Source of the DNA: JADHUC01 sp964617665
GTDB lineage: Bacteria > Planctomycetota > Planctomycetia > Pirellulales > Pirellulaceae
NCBI GenBank assembly: GCA_964617665.1
Contig: CAZUAH010000346.1
Coordinates: 1 to 14,463 of the forward strand
DNA: 14,463 bases
Direction: 5' to 3'
The notes under the pieces are model-generated. The model had not been told where the DNA came from, ran no database searches, and was given only the letters and a program-made list of their open reading frames with translations. A program made the translations under genes and the position numbers. Below, one piece after another: positions 12,868 to 14,463 of this stretch (its first letter is position 1; each line of letters begins with the position of its first letter).

Positions 12868-14463
12868 ATGACTAGCATTCGTTTGTGGTTGACCGCGATT
12901 GCGGCGGCCTGTTTGCTTTTGCCGGTGTTTTCATCGGCTCAAGAGGAGATTCCGCGGCAACGTGTCAAGCAGATCTGGCATGCAGCGCCGGAGAAGCCGC
13001 GCGAGGCGCCGAAGGAGCAACGCAAGGTACTGATCTGGAACACACCGGATCACCTCTACGCCAAAGATCCCCACAAAGGCTACTGCATACCCTATGGCAC
13101 CTGTGCCGTCGAAACGCTCGGCAAGAAGACGGGCGCTTTCGAGCCGGTCGTCAGTGGCGATTTGGCCATGTATCTGCCGGAGAATATCAAACAATTCGAC
13201 GCGATCGTGATGAACAACAGTTCGAACGCGTGGATCACGCCAACCGATGACGACATGCAGAAGAAGGGATTCAAGAAATGCGGCGCGGACAAAGACGCAG
13301 TCGAGGAGGTCTTGCGCAAGAGCCTGCTGGATTTTGTCGCTGGCGGCGGAGGCCTTGTTGCATACCACTACGCGATCGGTGCCAACCGGCAATGGCCTGA
13401 ATTCCACGAACTTCTGGGGGCTACGTTTACGGGACACCCCTGGAACGAAGAAGTGGGCGTTCGAGTGGAAGATCCGAGCCATCCACTGGTCCAGGCGTTC
13501 GCCGGCAAGGACTTCCGACTGGCCGACGAAATCTACCAGTACGGCGACCCGTACGATCGAGACAAGCTGCGAGTGCTGCTGTCGCTGGACACCGAGCGCA
13601 CGAACATGGGAGTCAAGTGGATTCGCCGTGAGGACAACGATTTCGCATTGGCCTGGGTGAAGACCCACGGCAAGGGCCGCGTCTTCTACACATCCTTTGG
13701 CCATCGTACGGAACTGTTCTGGCATCCGCGGTTGCTGCAGTTCTACTTGGATGCCATCCAATTTGCCACCGGCGATTTGGACGCAGCGACGGACCCAGGG
13801 CATGACCGGCCCGTGAACCGCGCCCCAGGCCCAACCCCTCCAGAGGTTCGGGTCGAGAAGATGCAGGCAAAGGAGGTAGTCGAACCGACCGACGAACAGA
13901 TTCAGCAGATCCAGGACGCTGCTCCCGACAAAGCACCGGTCAAGGCAAGCAAACCGCGCAAAGTACTCGTATGGGGCCACGCCTGGACGCATCAGCCAAA
14001 CCCGTTCGCCGAAAAAGCGCTGGAAATCCTCGGCGCGAAGACCGGCGTCTTCGAGGCCGTGGTCACGGACGATCCGCGTCTGCTGTTGGGCGACAGCCTA
14101 CCCAGGTTCGACGCGCTGGTGATGAACAACATCCACGAGCGCGATCCGTTCCTGCCGGACGACTTCGGCAAGCTTGACCAGGAGCGCAAAGACGCGGCGA
14201 AGAAGTTCGACGAGTCCGTCAAGCAGAGCATCCTTGAGTACGTGCGAAGTGGCAAGGGCATCGTGGGCATCCACGCCGCCACGGCTGCGTTTCAGAACTG
14301 GCCCGAGTACGGCGAAATGATGGGTGGCTACTACGGCGGTCACATCTACGAGGAAGTGGCCATCAAACTCGACGACCCACGGCACCCGGTGAATGCTTGC
14401 TTCGATGGCAAGCCGTGGCGTATCAAAGACGAAATCTACATCTCGCGCGAACCCTACTCGCGC
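12868..14463 (+). CDS. Exported protein with two tandem ThuA-like domains (3' end outside the window)
   Basis: The frame from ATG 12868 stays open for 532 codons to the last base, so the gene is cut by the right edge. A Sec signal (LWLTAIAAACLLLPVFSSAQ, cleavage near A24) is followed by ThuA-like domain 1 (about 53-301: KVLIWN, FDAIVMNNSSNAW, GGGGLVAYHYA, HPLVQAF, DEIYQY, GRVFYTSFGHR). A Pro/Glu/Lys-rich linker (302-363) leads to domain 2 (364 on: KVLVWGHAWTH, FDALVMNNIHE, GKGIVGIHAATAAF, HPVNACF, DEIYIS). ThuA-like proteins have a glutamine-amidotransferase-like fold. They occur in trehalose and other disaccharide utilisation clusters; their chemistry in most bacteria is uncertain. AAAGGA lies 8 nt before the start. 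It is 91 bp after the TIM-barrel pair, and likely in the same operon. Domain 2 keeps the usual IHAA; domain 1 has YHYA. Confidence 0.9.
   Translation, partial: MTSIRLWLTAIAAACLLLPVFSSAQEEIPRQRVKQIWHAAPEKPREAPKEQRKVLIWNTPDHLYAKDPHKGYCIPYGTCAVETLGKKTGAFEPVVSGDLAMYLPENIKQFDAIVMNNSSNAWITPTDDDMQKKGFKKCGADKDAVEEVLRKSLLDFVAGGGGLVAYHYAIGANRQWPEFHELLGATFTGHPWNEEVGVRVEDPSHPLVQAFAGKDFRLADEIYQYGDPYDRDKLRVLLSLDTERTNMGVKWIRREDNDFALAWVKTHGKGRVFYTSFGHRTELFWHPRLLQFYLDAIQFATGDLDAATDPGHDRPVNRAPGPTPPEVRVEKMQAKEVVEPTDEQIQQIQDAAPDKAPVKASKPRKVLVWGHAWTHQPNPFAEKALEILGAKTGVFEAVVTDDPRLLLGDSLPRFDALVMNNIHERDPFLPDDFGKLDQERKDAAKKFDESVKQSILEYVRSGKGIVGIHAATAAFQNWPEYGEMMGGYYGGHIYEEVAIKLDDPRHPVNACFDGKPWRIKDEIYISREPYSR

Noticed and set aside
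12931..13992. 353-codon open frame on the - strand
   Set aside because: It lies wholly antisense to the ThuA gene, which has a signal peptide, conserved motifs and a ribosome site; the antisense frame shows no recognisable domain.

Overview
The window reads as a high-GC planctomycete chromosome, most like the Pirellulales. This rests on several things: an ECF sigma factor paired with a membrane Ser/Thr kinase carrying the planctomycete-type N-terminal leader; an exported Gfo/Idh/MocA + TIM-barrel + ThuA sugar gene set; a giant MG-domain anti-sigma-like protein; and intergenic palindromes with a GCAAGCCGGAGGCG-type core. This placement is inference from gene content, not from a marker gene.

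Left part (1-2447). The 3' end of a FliA/WhiG-type sigma factor gene is followed by a terminator hairpin. Next comes a CCA-adding/poly(A) polymerase-family nucleotidyltransferase on the + strand. A DgkA-type lipid kinase converges on it from the - strand. A near-perfect 30-bp-arm palindrome sits between the two gene ends.

Centre (2354-9285). Two signalling modules stand back to back. Leftward: an ECF sigma factor (6233-6778), then, 44 bp on, a 1246-residue membrane protein (2448-6188). That protein has a zinc-less anti-sigma-like N terminus, a transmembrane segment, a long series of alpha-2-macroglobulin-type MG domains, a transmembrane hairpin, a low-complexity Ala/Pro/Gly-rich region and a terminal A2M-like domain. 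Rightward: a second, planctomycete-type ECF sigma factor (6928-7557), then, 12 bp on, a Ser/Thr kinase with six predicted membrane segments. The first pair looks like an envelope-stress or protease-attack sensor built as sigma/anti-sigma; the second looks like a kinase-gated sigma factor.

Right part (9346-14463). A perfect G15C19 homopolymer palindrome separates the kinase gene from a rightward sugar-metabolism cluster. The cluster holds a Tat-exported Gfo/Idh/MocA oxidoreductase, two tandem Sec-exported xylose-isomerase-like TIM-barrel proteins, and a Sec-exported protein with two ThuA-like domains that runs off the right edge. The set fits periplasmic oxidation/isomerisation of (di)saccharides through keto-sugar intermediates. 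The G/C tract may be real DNA or an assembly join, so linkage across it is the least secure part of the window.

No tRNA, rRNA, CRISPR array, transposase or phage gene was seen. The longest stretch without a gene is about 220 bp (10724-10944).
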